64,000 nucleotides of DNA. Source: Echinometra lucunter. Its lineage: Eukaryota > Echinodermata > Echinoidea > Camarodonta > Echinometridae. Under the pieces are notes generated by a model that did no database searches, was not told the origin of the DNA, and saw nothing but the letters and a program-made list of their open reading frames with translations. Location: assembly GCA_029962745.1 (NCBI GenBank), contig CM057160.1:3140041-3204040 (forward strand), in the 5' to 3' direction. This document shows positions 33,547 through 44,169 of the stretch, in pieces; position 1 is the first letter of the stretch; every line of letters starts with the position of its first letter. Position numbers and translations under genes: made by a program.

Positions 33547-34042
33547 TTAAAGGCATTGGCTAACTTTGTGAGTAGCTGATTTAAAAAATTCTCAAACTAA
33601 GATGAAACATGTGTATGAGTACTTGTATTTGTACTCAAAAACCCTGAAACCAACCATAATTTGGAACGAAAAAGTGTAAGTTAGACGCAAACGGCGATTT
33701 CATTATCCTTCGTCTCACGAGACAATCACTAAGAGGACCACTTTGCTTGAATTTGAAAATGCCGTTATGTGCCTCCCGCCGCGTGATTCGCCAGTACACA
33801 TACTACGGTAAGGTGAGTCACACGCGCATGCGCACTCCTTATGTCTATTCTGTGCAACCGACCCTCGTATATTTTTCAAACATTGGTTCACATTTTTGAT
33901 ATTTCAAAATACTTCCTGTGGATATTACACTTTGAAACTTTCAGACTGGTATTTTTACACTATAACCCTTATGTTTATCCCATTTTCAAGTAACAAACCA
34001 AGATTTTTTTAAAATCATAACAATGTTAACCAATGTCTTTAA
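33547..34042. mobile_element. TTAA-flanked MITE, CATTGG ends
   Basis: TTAA is followed by AGGCATTGGCTAAC on the left; on the right, GTTAACCAATGTCT precedes TTAA. About 496 bp. The interior is unlike the other TTAA elements. Confidence 0.75.
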
Positions 34043-34076
34043 GGAAAAAATGAGGAAAAGGCACAGGGCCTGAGAG

Positions 34077-34230
34077 ATGGGTAAAGAGAGAAAAAATGGA
34101 AGAGCGAAGGAAAAAATGGGTGAATCGGGGAGAGAGAGAGACAGACAGGCAGACCGACAGAAAGAGAGAGAAAGAGAGAGAAAGAAAAAAGAGGTGGGAG
34201 AAGAGAGGAAGAAAAAAAAAAGGGAAAGGG
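34077..34230 (+). repeat. purine-rich low-complexity tract
   Basis: Imperfect GA/GAAA repeats on the plus strand with short GACAGACAGGCAGACC interruptions. Arg/Lys/Glu-rich and Phe/Ser-rich ORFs here are artefacts. Confidence 0.85.
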
Positions 34231-34373
34231 CTCCTGACTTATCATTCCTGCCGACGATTCCCGTTATACTCATTATGATCTTCCTGTCTCTAATTCCTAG
34301 AAGGCTTCTCCTCTCTGTTCATGTTCAAAATGAATCATCAATCATGTTTTTAAAGAAACCAACACGGGGTCCG

Positions 34374-34644
34374 CCCACTTGACCGAAGGCCCGCGAGGCC
34401 GACTTTTCTCGTGTAGTATTTTCCTTCAACACAGATAATGCGCTATCGGTATTATTATTATGAAATAATTATGTCTCCTTTAGCATGTTGAGTCCTCGTT
34501 TCCGGTTGTCCCACACCTTCATCTGTTCATTGTGGCTTTCCGCTGCCCTTAGGCTTCCTTCTGGCACAGGAATTGGTCAGAGCGATGTGATATTATAGAT
34601 TACAATTTGCTATTTTCGGCCTCGCGGGCCTTCGGTCAAGTGGG
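34374..34644. mobile_element. MITE with perfect 29-bp terminal inverted repeats
   Basis: Positions 34374-34402 and 34616-34644 are perfect inverted repeats starting CCCACTTGACCGAAGGCCCG. The 271-bp unit has a CG-rich end and an AT-richer core. The absence of mismatches in the ends suggests recent activity or strong foldback pairing. No target duplication is obvious. Confidence 0.85.
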
Positions 34645-34733
34645 TTGACACCACAAACACAACTATTCCACAAGTTATCTAAAAACATCTCACAACGATC
34701 ATCCTATTGCCATGCTCTCTCCTCCATACGACT

Positions 34734-34992
34734 TACACCCTTAAAAGATATTGGGTAAAAAATCAATGTGCCATGAGGGTAATTAAGTGGCCAACCAACT
34801 TTGCGCATTTCGTTGGGCATTTCTTTTTATCCAATCTGATGGAGATTTTGCCCATTCTTCAGTAATTACTGCTTACTTTTACCCTAACTGGACAATATGC
34901 TTCCCTCATTGGGACAAAATATTGCCCAAACTTGGTTGGACATAATTACCCTCGTGCTAGTTAAAATTTTACCCAATATTTTTTACAGTGTA
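34734..34992. mobile_element. MITE-like element, ATATTGGGTAAA ends
   Basis: The left TACACCCTTAAAAGATATTG pairs with the right end's reverse complement TACACTGTAAAAAATATTGG. Matching continues through GGGTAAA and GAGGGTAATTA on both arms. 259 bp. Confidence 0.8.
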
Positions 34993-35089
34993 CCCTATCA
35001 TGTATCAAACGACACAAATCTCCGTCTCCGCTAAGAAACAATGAAGAATTTCCAGTGCCAGTAGTTCTTTCTTTCTCTGAAAAAAAGAC

Positions 35090-35163
35090 ACCCCCCCCCA
35101 AAAAAAAAAAAAAAAAAATAGAGGGAAGACAGAAAAAGGTCGAGAGGGGGGGGGGGGGGGGGG
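35090..35163. repeat. homopolymer cluster: C, A and G runs
   Basis: A C run at 35092-35099, an A run at about 35100-35118 and a G run at about 35146-35163 lie within 75 bases. The exact lengths should be treated as unreliable. Confidence 0.85.
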
Positions 35164-35479
35164 TAAACCAATAAGTAGGTCGCCCAGATGACACTCCGAT
35201 CCCATGCTCAGTCTTCGAAGAAACACTACGAAATGAGTGGATGGTCAAGCTAGTGATCACCACTGTTCCCAAGACACCAATATCAAATATACTGGAGCAT
35301 CAGCCATGCATGGAACATCACTCGATCTACTTCTCCGATCGAGAACTGCATATCTCCAGGGATTTCAGTCTCCACGGATATATACCTCTATCACACCGCT
35401 AATCGGCCTCCACATCGACTGCAAGCAACCCGATTCTTCGCTAATACGTATAATATAAATGTTATGTTATGTACATTTC

Positions 35480-35775
35480 GAGGTGTTGTGGTCAGGTCGA
35501 CATGTGTCCGCATTGTGAACCACAAGGTACGAATCCCTGCCGCAGCACTGACCCCGTTTCATAAGACTTGTTATCAATAACAAATTGCAATAACTGTTAT
35601 AAACTACTGCAATCCTTTCATCTGATTGGCTGAGACCAAATTTATATTAGAAATGTGGCAGTTGTTACTGAAAACAGGTTTTAGGAAACGGGGCCCTGAT
35701 GTAATTTTGTGTATTTCTGTATTTTCCTCACTCTACCCAGGTGCATAGTGAGGGGGTATCTGGTCATACTGGTAG
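35480..35775 (+). mobile_element. tRNA-derived SINE interrupted by a MITE
   Basis: The head GTTGTGGTCAGGTCGAC...CCACAAGGTACGAATCCCTG and GCCGCAGCACTGA matches the SINE at 39010 (CCACAAGGTCCGGGGTTCGA, then CGCGGCACTAATG). The body resumes after the inserted element as TGATGTAATTTTGTG and CACTCTACCCAGGTG. The insert at 35552-35696 splits the SINE just after GCACTGA. Confidence 0.65.
35552..35696. mobile_element. 145-bp MITE (CCCCGTTTCATAA ends), copy 1, nested in SINE
   Basis: Ends CCCCGTTTCATAAGACTTGT and (right) AACAGGTTTTAGGAAACGGGGCC, with interior CTTGTTATCAATAACAA and CATCTGATTGGCTGAGA. A second copy at 52479-52614 is better preserved. CTGA lies on both sides of the insertion and may be the target duplication. 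Confidence 0.8.
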
Positions 35776-36915
35776 GATTTATTCGTTGAATGCACTGAGC
35801 GCTACGGTAGCTGTCCTATAAAGCCGATGTAATACTTGATTGCAGGGCCTTCTGGGAGAACAATACATAGAGAAGAGGGTACTCTGGGTAAAAAAGAACA
35901 TTATATGAATATCATTTTTATATTTTGTTCGATCTGCTGTCGGCCCAGGCTCAGTTTCATTTATGCGACCGTGGCATTAGTTCTGAATGCATGCAGGGTG
36001 GTATTACTTTTAAATGTGTTTATTCAAGCAACTATCACCTTGTTATTGTGGCATGAAAGTGGTATTTTCTGGTGACGGAATTACACTGTCAATTCATTTT
36101 GCTGGCTCTCCCTCCTCGCTTTCAACTTGAGGGTTGGAAAGTCTACACTCTGAAAAAACGCTTCAAGTGAACATGAAACACTTTAAATTTCAATGGCAAA
36201 TGTACCATGGGGGGGGGGGAGCGCATGCATCTCTGGAAATTAAACATCAGTTCATATTTCTATTTGTCTTACGCTATAGTACGATCAACCGTAGTCAGTT
36301 TGTGCAAATGCTTTCAATTAGTTCCTCTATCAGTATGATGAGTATGTTGAATTCACAAGAGATCAAAGCGAATGTTTCATGAGTCAATTTCCTAATAACC
36401 TGTTGTAGTTCGGAAACAACCGGTTATTGATTCTATAGGAAAATTTGCGTTCTTAGGTCATGGATTTTGAACAGGATTTATCAATCGAGCAATAAGCCGT
36501 ATGCGAGTGTTTCGCCAATTAATTTCCTAATGGTTAAGAGGTTTGATAACAACCGTCGAATTGTCATTTGTAAATCATTCTCGAGGATTGTTTTGTTAGG
36601 TTAAAGCTTTTAACAGAATTGGTGTCCAGTAGCGCATTTGCGTTGCATAGCAGCTATAGCAGTATAGCTAGCAATAATCCATTAACGACCGATGCTTTAA
36701 CGTGTTTAAACAGTTTTCAATTTTGTGAAGTAGGAGCGCTACAAATACTCTACATTACTACTCTATAATATTATGACTTTAGAATTAGAGCTAAAATCTT
36801 GATTTGGAGATTGATTTACTAGGAGCCAGAGTGCTTGCCAATAGTTATATTATTTGAATGCCGGGAATGTAGTGTGTCTTACAACCGGTATGTAGGGAAG
36901 AAAATAAATAACAAT
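35776..36915. other. no gene recognised
   Basis: Two diverged copies of a segment with TCAATTTCCTAAT...GGAAACAACCGGTTATTG and TTAATTTCCTAATGG...AACAACCGTCGAATTG occur at about 36374-36432 and 36508-36562. A poly-G run lies near 36211. No exon recognised. Confidence 0.4.
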
Positions 36916-37221
36916 GGGGATGTTTCATGAAGCTGTTGGTCAAGTTACGCATGACTTTAAGAACGACTGGACTATGAAGTGCCAAATGGGTTACCCAAAG
37001 TTTTTCCTCGCGTTAAAACAAAATGTAACTGCATTTCACATAATCTCGATTAAATTGTGGCAAAAAATATACATCGCAATAAAAATGTTTGTAAACAATA
37101 GTAACGTTAATCTTAGTTTTAGCTGATATGATTTATAATAATTGAGAATCCCATTCGCTTGCCATATTTAGGTTGTTCGTAAAGTCATTCGTTACTTTAC
37201 GGACAGCTTTATGAAACACCC
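36916..37221. mobile_element. MITE-like element, GTTTCATGAA-type ends
   Basis: The left GGGGATGTTTCATGAAGCTG pairs with the right AGCTTTATGAAACACCCCC, and inner AGTTACGCATGACTTTA pairs with TAAAGTCATTCGTTACTTTA. The right end merges into a poly-C run to 37233. Confidence 0.75.
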
Positions 37222-37233
37222 CCCCCCCCCCCC

Positions 37234-39009
37234 AGATTCCACGGCAGGTGAGCAGCTTCTTCTACATCCGTATCAGGGGATCACCCCCCCCCCTCGCTTA
37301 TCAATTTTCTCTATACGCCACCTAATGTAGCAGTTTTTATACTCCATGCATCAGCCCAGAAAAGTGTTAAGCCTATATACGGAAACTTTATCGTGCCTAC
37401 AGAGTGCTCGAAACATTTCTCATTTACATGCAGAGAACAAGGATCGCAGGATGGCCTAATTCCTGTCTGATGACACACAACACCTCTCTGGCTTTTCAAC
37501 CTGCTTATGTCACTGCAAGCCACAATGCTCATACGTAAGGAGAATGTAAACATACCCATGACATCGAACAAGGATACCTAGAACGTTGTCAGCTTTCACT
37601 TCTAACAGGTTATATGACACTTGTTCCTGCAACCGTATCCGTATTCTTGCGTAGCCAACTTCATAAATAACCTATTTAACTTCCTTCTTGACTAAACAAT
37701 GAACCAGTACATTATCCCCAACCCCAACTAACCTTGAAAAAAAAATGGCAGCTGTAACCTATGGTATCACAGACCTTTAAAAAAAAAGCCCACAGCAGGG
37801 GAAATAAAACGCAATTGCAGCTCGAACCTATACATCTTGGGTGAAATGAGTTTGGAGGAACAGCGGAAGAAGCTGATATTTGATCGCCCTTTAGAGTCTT
37901 GAAAGGGATGAGATTTGGTTTCAGGGTTCCGTTTAGGGTTGGATTTAGGTTCAGATTAGGGTTATACCCTTAGCCTTGCCACTTTACACCTTACTAAGAA
38001 TAACAAGGCTCTGAAGGGACCTAGATACAAGGGAGTGCAATCCAGTGTATACCATCTTTTCCACCAGTCAAGTGACCAGTTAAAATGTCGATTAAAAAAC
38101 AACAACACTATCCGGTAGATGTGGCATTACTATTACTGTACCCATCACAGAAGGGAGATGAGCCCCCACGCTGTACTTTGGAGGGAATCCCCCCTTCCTC
38201 TCCCAAAGATTTAATCTTCAAGCCGGCAGAAAGATTTGTGGATCTTTTTTTAAAAGGGCAAAGGGAAAAGGCCGATGACCGGTTGTTGTTGTTGGGTTTT
38301 GTTTTGGGGTTTTTTTTTTTTGGGGGGGGGGGAGACAGTTTGTCGGAGAATTTTTGATGTGTCTTCCTCATGTTTTAGCATATGTCTCTAAACTATCTGC
38401 ATTTCCGTATGCATGAACAACTTGAACAAGACACGACCCACAGAGTTACATACGCACTTATGTGTCAACTCTATGACACGACCTTACCGCTAGGACAATA
38501 ATCTCCTACGTCAAAATGTATGCATACTGTCACATTTAGAATAGGAACCACATGCAGCAGGAGGAGAGGGTGGGGAGTTAAGGGACCTCGCATCAGCTTT
38601 CAACATGTGAATTAAGTTAAAACCCATGCGTGGACAGAGCGTGGTACTCTACGCACCCAGAGCACCCGATATACTTTTTCAGTTACTGTTGAGCACCCCT
38701 GAGCGACAAAATTGATCCGGGGCGCCTGCAGCGTTTTCGCTTCTGAAGTGGAAGTGTATATACTAGAAGAAGGCAAGCGTGTATAATGATTATGTCTCAC
38801 GGGCAAATTTGTCTAAAAGACCACATGCAATTGACTTTCGCGAAATATCTACACATGTGCGTGTGATTCGATTGTTAAGGTCTGTTGATGAAGAAATGGC
38901 AATCGATTGAGGTTTAAAGCGATCAAGAGTTAGATCAGTCTATTTTATATTTTCAAATTGCAAAATAAAGTTCTATTTGTAACACGATACGAAAGGAAAA
39001 GGAGCATTG
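37234..39009. other. no gene recognised; telomere-like and G/T-rich patches
   Basis: A degenerate GGGTTTAGGG-like stretch lies at about 37912-37965 and a G/T-rich homopolymer patch at about 38281-38335. A second poly-C run is near 37285. No exon with a known domain was recognised. Confidence 0.4.
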
Positions 39010-39185
39010 AGGAGGGGGTTCTGGGGCTGCTGTAGCGCACCCAGGTTATTGATTCGAGCCACAAGGTCCGGGGTTCGAATCCCTGCCGCGGCACTAATGT
39101 CCTTTGGCAAGATATGAATCTACATTTGCCACGTCCTTCTGATGGTGACGTTAAAGGTCGGTCCCAGACGTAAATAATCATATTT
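39010..39185 (+). mobile_element. tRNA-derived SINE
   Basis: Plus strand: GCTGCTGTAGCGCACCCAGG...GCCACAAGGTC (A-box region), CGGGGTTCGAATCCCTGCCG (B box GGTTCGAATCC), then CGGCACTAATGTCCTTTGGC and CTACATTTGCCACGTCC. The body is followed by GGTGACGTTAAAGGTCGGTC. It shows the typical order of a tRNA-derived head, conserved body and short 3' region. Confidence 0.75.
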
Positions 39186-39512
39186 TGATTGATACACGTC
39201 TGTAAAAACCCATTTCAACAACAACCAGAGGCGTAGCTACGGGGGGGGGGGGGGCCGGGGCGGCACGTGCCTCCCATAAATTTGTTTTCCCCCCAGGGGC
39301 CCCCCCCCCCACAAAAATCAAGAGGTAGGAAAAGAAAAAAAAGAAAAATAAAGCCTAAGTATCTCTTTATCAGTAGGCAAGAAAAAATGGTAAAGCAATA
39401 CAGAAATGGGCCAGAAAGGCAAAAAAAAATGTAGACTTTTGTAAGTGCAGATTTCAAAATTTTCTTGCTTGCTTCGCTCGCTCTTCATATTTAGAAGCAG
39501 GATGGTTTAGAC

Positions 39513-39700
39513 AAGTTCAAGTTCAAGTTCAAGTTCAAGTTCAGGTTTTATTTCCAATAAAACACAAGATATAATTTTTTTCTTCTAAAATAGAAATATC
39601 GTGAACATAGCCCTACATCATTTTTTTTCTCTCTTTTTTTTTAAACATCAAAACAAAATCAGTGTCTGCTTGACACAGTGTATTAAAAAACAGACTGCAT
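39513..39700 (-). mobile_element. LINE 3'-end fragment with (GAACTT)n tail
   Basis: On the minus strand, AAACACTGATTTTG-type sequence leads to TTGTGTTTTATTGG, AAATAAAACCTG and a tail of about five GAACTT units. It interrupts the host repeat between AGAAGCAGGATGGTTTAGAC and CATGGACCAGTGAGATAT. Only the 3' UTR remains. Confidence 0.65.
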
Positions 39701-40079
39701 GGACCAGTGAGATATATCCTATTTGGTAGAGTGGTGACCTAATATACCATTAAAAAAATCATAGGTCTAAAAAACTGTATTTTGACGACAAAGTGGTTAT
39801 TTTGGCTCGCTCGCTTCGCTCGCTCGGAAAATAGATAATATTATATGTGTGTGTGTGGGTTTGTGTATGTACCAAAAGGTAGGAAAAGAAAAAACAAATT
39901 GAAAAATAAAGCCCAAGCATCTCACTATCATCAGGAAAAAAAGAAAGGTAAAGCAATACCAAAATGGGCCAGAAAGGCAAAATAAGTAAGTAAGGATTTC
40001 AAAATTTTCTTGCTCGCTTCGCTTGTTCTTCATATTTAGAAGCAGAATGGTTTGAGACAGCATAGACCAGCGAGATATA

Positions 40080-41215
40080 AAAATCAAAAATCAAAATTCA
40101 ATCTTTATTTCCAATTCATTAAAAAAAAAAAGATACATAGACAAGAAACAGGCAATACAGAACAAAATTACACATGTTGACAAAACAGAGATACAACTAA
40201 AATTGTTGGTACAGATGTACATTGCATTTTAAACAAAATAATTATTGAAAAAATGAATGGAAAAGGGTGTGTACGTAGAAAGCCCTTGAAAAGGCTTGTT
40301 AAATTGCACATACCCGAAATTATCGAACGGCTGTTGTTTGATATTATAGCTGTAGCTTTAGTTGTGATAGTGTACCAATATTGCAGTCAAATGTAACCAT
40401 AAATGACATAATTAAAACACACACACACACACGCACGCACGCACACACACGCACAACAAATTCATATTAAAACAGATGAAAGACTAATTCAACAAAGCAT
40501 GGAAAATAAATATAAGTAAAAAAGTCAGTAGGTAGATATCAATTCTTTTTTAAATTGCCTTTTAAATATATTATTGAATTGTATATTTAATTTTCTCAGA
40601 TTCAGACTATTCCATAGAGCTGGGCCAGTATGGCGTAATGAATATTTTGACCTATCATTCAAATACGTCCAACGATGAAATTTATTGATTGATCTTGTAT
40701 TATAACTATGAATATTGGCATTGATTGAAAACATGTTCATTAAATATGGAGACAGAGTTTTTGTGTAGTAACGTTGCATAATTGAAGCAATTTGAATTTT
40801 ATTAATATCTTGCAATTTTGGCGTGCATAATGATTTAAATAATTGAGATGTTGGTGCATTAAAATCTGATTTCGTACAGATACGAATTGCTTTCTTTTGA
40901 AGTATAGTCAATTTTTGTAGGTGGCAAGAATGCGTATTTCCCCAAATTGAATTGCAATATGAAATGTGGGATAAAATATGGGCATTGTAAAGATTAAACA
41001 ATACATAAGAGGGTAATTCACATTTCAGTCGGTTCAAAATTCCAATAAAACGTGAAACTCTAAGACGAACTAAATTAATATGATCATTCCAACATAGATT
41101 GCAATTTAATACTACACCTAAAAATGTTACTGATTCATGGAACTTTAAACAAGTTGAATCGATTTTGAGAGAAAGATTGTCGTAATTATATTGCACGCCT
41201 TTCTTTTTAAAAAGA
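40080..41215 (-). mobile_element. 5'-truncated LINE (CR1/jockey group)
   Basis: Minus-strand element with the reverse-transcriptase C-terminal part (41196-40525), an approximately 440-bp 3' UTR containing (CA/CG)n at about 40422-40452, and a tail AAAGATTGAATTTTGATTTT. It interrupts the host repeat between GACCAGCGAGATAT and ATATTCTATTTGGTAGAG. Confidence 0.8.
40525..41196 (-). pseudogene. LINE reverse transcriptase C-terminal fragment
   Basis: A 223-codon open frame with VTFLGVVLNCNLCWNDHI, the motif following the RT palm in CR1/jockey-group elements, then ILSHISYCNSIWGNTHS, LQKKAIRIC, HSYNTRSINKFH and GPALWNSL. It lacks the YxDD palm and the endonuclease, which would lie upstream, so it is dead through 5' truncation. 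No internal stop occurs across 223 codons, suggesting a fairly young insertion. It lies within the second unit of the composite repeat. Confidence 0.9.
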
Positions 41216-41721
41216 AATATATTCTATTTGGTAGAGTATTGACCAAATATACAGGTCTAAACTGTATTTTTACGACAAAATAAAAAGTGGTTATTTTGGC
41301 TCGCTCCCTTCGCTCGCTTGCAAAAAATTATTATGTGTGTGTGGGGGAAGGGGCGGAGGTGGGTGTGTGTGTGTGTGTGCGTGTTTGTATGTGCCAAAAC
41401 AAATCATTTGGGGTGCCCCCCTACATAAATTTCAAGCCCCCCCCCCCGTGCCCCCCTACTGAAAAAATCCTAGCTACGCCATTGACAACAACAACAATGA
41501 TAACTGGAGGAGCAATATCAAAAGAACTCGGTATCATTGTCGCAACGCATTCTATACTCGTTTACCTTTCCAGTATATTTTGCTTCATCAATGCATTGCC
41601 AAAACAACAGAGTTAATGCCCCCCGCCCCCCCCCCCCCTTTAAAATGATGCGACGAAATTGCAGTACCTTTAAAACTGATAGGAAGAGTTCAACTTCAAA
41701 ATATGGAAAATGTCTATCTCT

Positions 41722-41881
41722 GGGGAGCGTTTCATGAAAGGACTTGTCGGATGTTTCATCCGACAAAGTCTGTTTTATCCGACAGTTGCCATAGTAACGA
41801 TGCTTCTCAGCCAATCAAAATCAAGGAAAGATGTCAGATCTGACAACTTGTCAGACAACATATGTTGATGAAACGCTCCCC
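41722..41881. mobile_element. 160-bp MITE-like element, GTTTCATGAAA ends
   Basis: The left GGGGAGCGTTTCATGAAAGG pairs with the right GTTGATGAAACGCTCCCC, with inner repeats of TTGTC.GA/TC.GACAA (GACTTGTCGG, TCCGACAAAG, GACAACTTGTCAGACAAC). The core has AGCCAATCAAAATCAAGG, similar in style to the GATTGGCTGAGA core of the element at 35552. Confidence 0.8.
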
Positions 41882-43756
41882 TGGATGTACATGCCGAAAG
41901 TAAATCGATATATCGCCCGAGTAAATGTAGTCTTCTGATGAATTCGTCACCCATATGTTTGGGAAAGGATCCAAATTCCGCTATCACTCAAAACAGCACG
42001 TTTCTGCAAATTCCGTGTTAAAGGACATGATGGATTTTCGATAATCGTTGGAATATTATTGACAGAAAGAAGGGAGAATTCTGTGTGAAGACATCTCCAT
42101 TGGTGTAACTCAATATCATAAGCTGATTACTGGAGTTTTTTATGCGTTAAGATAAAGTTTATCATAAAAGGACAAGAAAGGTCGTCGGAAACGGGGCGTG
42201 TGATCATTGTGTACTTCGCATTAAACGTAGGATAAGGAGTAAAGTTAAAAGTGTAAGTAGAGATAGGAGTGCATGACAAAGGGATTCATTGAACATGTTG
42301 AAATGGAAGAAGACGATCTATACATATAGATACAACAGCAGAGTACTGTCAAAAGTAAATAAGATGAGCGGGTAGAATAACTTATGTTACAGGGCACATG
42401 AGTAAACAGAGACGGGAATCAACTTCCAGTGCGCTGTGAAATTAATGTTTTAACATAAAATCAATTTTTAAAATGATACGCAGGCATGATGAAAATTGTT
42501 GATAAAAGCATATTAAATTTTACTGATTTATTTTCATTTAATTGAAGACATGTCTTCCTGAGAGTTGTCAATATTGAGGCGATTTGTGATCATATGTTAA
42601 GACCGAAATGTAACAAAAACATGAAGGAAAAAATAAATATAATCCAAACATTTGTTACCTTATTCATGTTATCTGAAAGAAAAGTTTCAAATATATTTTT
42701 CTGCGGATATTCTTATCTGCTCTTTCGATGCATCTGAATCTTTTTTTATACAAAGCAGTAGAAAGATGTCGTACCCATGTCAAAATGCTCATAAACAACA
42801 ACGGGCACAATTTGATATTCATCTATTCTCCACTGATGCGGCGTAATGGTTTATGAGGCATTACCGCCGCTCCAAATCTACCTCGTATCTAAAAAATGAC
42901 TGTCCCATAATCGAATTATAAACGGAGCCCATACATCGCTGCTCGTCATCGAGCCCGTATAACGACTCATCATCGCAGTCAAATAGACATTAAGAACGAT
43001 GGAGTGGTAGTTCAACATGCGTTTGCTTCTATCGTCCATTATCAAAGCTAAACGTGAATGCAAATTGCCTACTTCAGTGTCATTCAGTGATAATGAAAAT
43101 ACAATGCAAGTAAATTTACATTGATAGCTCCAAAGATATCAGCAAAATTTTGGCAAGAGTATGCAAAAACAAACATATAAAAACAAAACAGAAAAAACAA
43201 AAAAATCCATTGATTTTTTTTTTTTGCAAGGCGCTATATAAATGTATATTACTATAATAATTATGATAATTATCCCAATCACCCCCCCCCCCCGGCTCCA
43301 CAAAGAAGAACGTCAATTATATCAATTTCCAGTTTCATAAACATGATGCTTTCTTTGCGATTGTGCCTTATGAACTCGGATCGATATTGCAGCTGTCCCG
43401 TGTCGAAAAACAAGCTGCATGTTTCTAATTCAAGGTTACCGCCCTGCGGCATGACACATTATGTGCACGTGCATGGAAAAAAAAAAAAAAAAAAAAACTA
43501 ACTAAGACATCTATAGCAAACTGACATGATTATCTCATCAGAAAACATTATTTTCCCCTATCTTGCTATGTAAAAATGACCTCATTCTACGATGGCTTGA
43601 TGTAAATTTCATTTGATTAGGAAGACCTTTTATTCCGATTTTACAGACAATTACAAAATTACTAGCCTGACATATACACTTGATTAAAAAATGAACCTTG
43701 ACTTTTTTCATTGTTTTTATAGTTTCATTGAAGCTTTATGATCAATCATTCAATTA
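41882..43756. other. no gene recognised
   Basis: A retroelement-like GGCGCTATATAAATGTATAT end lies at about 43228, followed by AT-rich sequence and a poly-C run at about 43282-43294. A poly-A run lies near 43478-43497. No exon recognised. Confidence 0.4.
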
Positions 43757-43919
43757 AAGGGGATACCCAATGCTGAAACAATGTTAGCTCATTTAAAAGA
43801 GCATGATTTTATTAGGAGAAAATCATCTGCCTAAAGTTTTTTTTAAAAGTCGTGTTGCCAAGGAAAACCCCAAATGTGGTAAGATTTAAGGATATTTTCG
43901 ACCCTTCAGCTGTGACCCA

Positions 43920-44065
43920 GTTACAACTGGGTACCCACTTTTACGTCAAAATGACCTTTCGCGCACTTCTAGCAAATTGCGCGCAAGGTATAATACAAAT
44001 TGTACAGTCTAGCGCGCAGCACAACTGCATTACGCGAAGCTGGGTACCCACTTTTACGTCATACC
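43920..44065 (+). repeat. pair of 21-bp direct repeats in a CGCG-containing segment
   Basis: CTGGGTACCCACTTTTACGT occurs at about 43927 and 44039. Between them lie TCGCGCACTTCTAGC and CTAGCGCGCAGC, a loose inverted pair. Probably part of an unclassified dispersed element. Confidence 0.5.
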
Positions 44066-44169
44066 TCATACTCATTTTTTTTGGTCAGCTCTTGACTTTT
44101 TATGAGAAAATTAGCTAAAATGCATTGATTTCGATTGAAAATCATCATATTTTTAATGTAACTTTTCTT

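Larger units (their letters stand above)
39226..41487. mobile_element. composite repeat with GGCGTAGCTA-type inverted ends
   Basis: Begins GAGGCGTAGCTACGGGGG and ends CCTAGCTACGCCATTG, with poly-G/poly-C sequence just inside each end. A unit of several hundred bases occurs twice inside (from about 39328 and 39877): GGTAGGAAAAGAAAAAA, CAATAC.AAATGGGCCAGAAAGG, TTCTTGCT.GCTTCGCT, TTTAGAAGCAG.ATGGTTT, CTATTTGGTAGAGT, and a GGCTCGCTC.CTTCGCTCGCT palindromic motif. Each unit carries its own LINE insertion at a different site (39513-39700 and 40080-41215). Confidence 0.7.

Noticed and set aside
34077..34382. 101-codon Arg/Glu/Lys-rich ORF resembling a charged nuclear protein
   Set aside because: Purine-tract translation.
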